From Marinobacter orientalis (lineage in GTDB: Bacteria; Pseudomonadota; Gammaproteobacteria; Pseudomonadales; Oleiphilaceae): a stretch of 64,000 nucleotides of DNA. Below the pieces are notes generated by a model that searched no databases, was not told the DNA's origin, and worked only from the letters and a program-made list of their open reading frames with translations. The stretch covers positions 124,001 to 188,000 of the forward strand of contig NZ_SRZX01000006.1 of NCBI RefSeq assembly GCF_004792665.1, in the 5' to 3' direction. Of the stretch, positions 63,569 through 64,000 are shown piece by piece (the first letter of the stretch is position 1; every line of letters begins with the position of its first letter). The position numbers and the translations under genes were made by a program.

Positions 63569-64000
63569 TCAGGGTATGATAAGTACCGGCTGTGAGCTTG
63601 CACCTGCAACTTTTTCCGTGGTGCTGCCAAGCGGCAGGTCTTCGATTGGCGTGGCGCCGCGTTTCCCGAGCACGGCGAGTGCCGGTCTGTCCTCCTCGAT
63701 AGCCTTCAGTATCGCCGGCACCGCCCGACTGGTTACAATATGCCTGTGCACGTTGGCGTGTTTGTTTGCCAGCGAATCTATCCGCTCCTCGATTTCCTGG
63801 CTTTCGGCACCGGCGTCGTCTGGCTTTGCCCACAGCACGCGGCCATCGTGTCCCTCGGTAATCAGTTTTTCAAAGCACGTCTGTGCATTGAGTGAAGATG
63901 CGGACCCGTCCGTCGCGTAAAGGATCTCTTCTTCCACAGCAGGCGGTATGCCGTCTATGGGGATGACCAGCAGGGGCAGTCGGGTCATCCTTGCCAGGTT
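63569..64000 (-). CDS. Tandem universal stress protein, 5' part outside the window
   Basis: The visible C-terminal region is a complete Usp domain ('EEEILYATDGSASSLNAQTCFEKLI' to 'LGKRGATPIEDLPLGSTTEKVAGASSQPVLIIP', G-2x-G...G-S/T). The residues before it, 'NLARMTRLPLLVIPIDG', look like the end of another Usp domain. The frame is open to the right edge, so this is probably a two-domain (UspE-like) protein cut by the window; the ATG at 63988 would split a domain. Confidence 0.7.
   Translation of the reverse strand, partial: NLARMTRLPLLVIPIDGIPPAVEEEILYATDGSASSLNAQTCFEKLITEGHDGRVLWAKPDDAGAESQEIEERIDSLANKHANVHRHIVTSRAVPAILKAIEEDRPALAVLGKRGATPIEDLPLGSTTEKVAGASSQPVLIIP

Noticed and set aside
1..64000. 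CRISPR arrays, insertion sequences, integrases, phage genes, rRNA genes
   Set aside because: Looked for on both strands; no repeat-spacer pattern, transposase or integrase-like protein was found. The tRNA pair at 3.3 kb is not followed by an integrase or an obvious attachment-site repeat.

Overview
The window is about 64 kb of chromosome from a gammaproteobacterium, most likely Marinobacter or a close marine relative. This is inferred from the Pseudomonas/Marinobacter-type gene order rne-rluC-HAD-sppA-maf-yceD-rpmF-plsX-fabD-fabG-acpP-fabF-pabC-mltG-tmk, without fabH between plsX and fabD, and from AcnB, MiaE and PpsR/PpsA-type housekeeping genes. Coding density is high. I see no insertion sequence, integrase, rRNA operon or CRISPR array.

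Positions 1-3.6 kb: the end of an AEC-family permease, a ZnuA zinc-binding protein behind a near-perfect Zur box, gltX, and a tRNA-Ala(GGC)/tRNA-Glu(TTC) pair with its own promoter and terminator. 3.6-10.4 kb: an aromatic amino-acid module made of an Lrp/AsnC regulator divergent from a fused indolepyruvate:ferredoxin oxidoreductase, an overlapping aromatic aminotransferase and an NSS sodium-dependent transporter. 10.4-22 kb: a two-domain pterin-synthase-like protein, a MobA-like nucleotidyltransferase, a small membrane protein, a PreP-type M16 protease, ppsR/ppsA, rraA, an SH3 envelope protein, a YciI protein, an RNase AM-type PHP phosphoesterase and a UPF0149 gene. 22-37.5 kb: RNase E with a 0.6 kb upstream region and a hairpin over its ribosome-binding site, then the conserved rluC-to-tmk lipid, cell-wall and nucleotide block.

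The block stops at tmk. The holB-pilZ pair that follows tmk in Pseudomonas is absent and catabolic genes follow: proline use (AraC/PruR-type regulator, putA, putP; 37.6-43.4 kb) and homoprotocatechuate meta-cleavage (43.6-59.1 kb). The second cluster encodes HpaD, E, G1, G2, F, H, I and the MarR regulator HpaR. It also has an aldehyde dehydrogenase, a Bcr/CflA MFS transporter, a TRAP transporter and a universal stress protein. No two-component HpaBC hydroxylase is present. Instead the HpaD operon carries a single-component FAD hydroxylase resembling 3-hydroxybenzoate 4-monooxygenase (MobA). I propose that it makes homoprotocatechuate from a hydroxyphenylacetate.

The clearest regulatory discovery is a repeated 20-bp palindrome, TTAGTTAA-CATA-TTAACTAA and variants. 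It lies in the -35/-10 spacer of four promoters (aldehyde dehydrogenase operon, hpaR, hpaH operon, hpaF/TRAP operon), with a fifth copy at the start of the aldehyde dehydrogenase transcript. This looks like the complete HpaR regulon.

59-64 kb: aconitase B, MiaE, a LysR regulator, and a tandem universal stress protein cut by the window edge.
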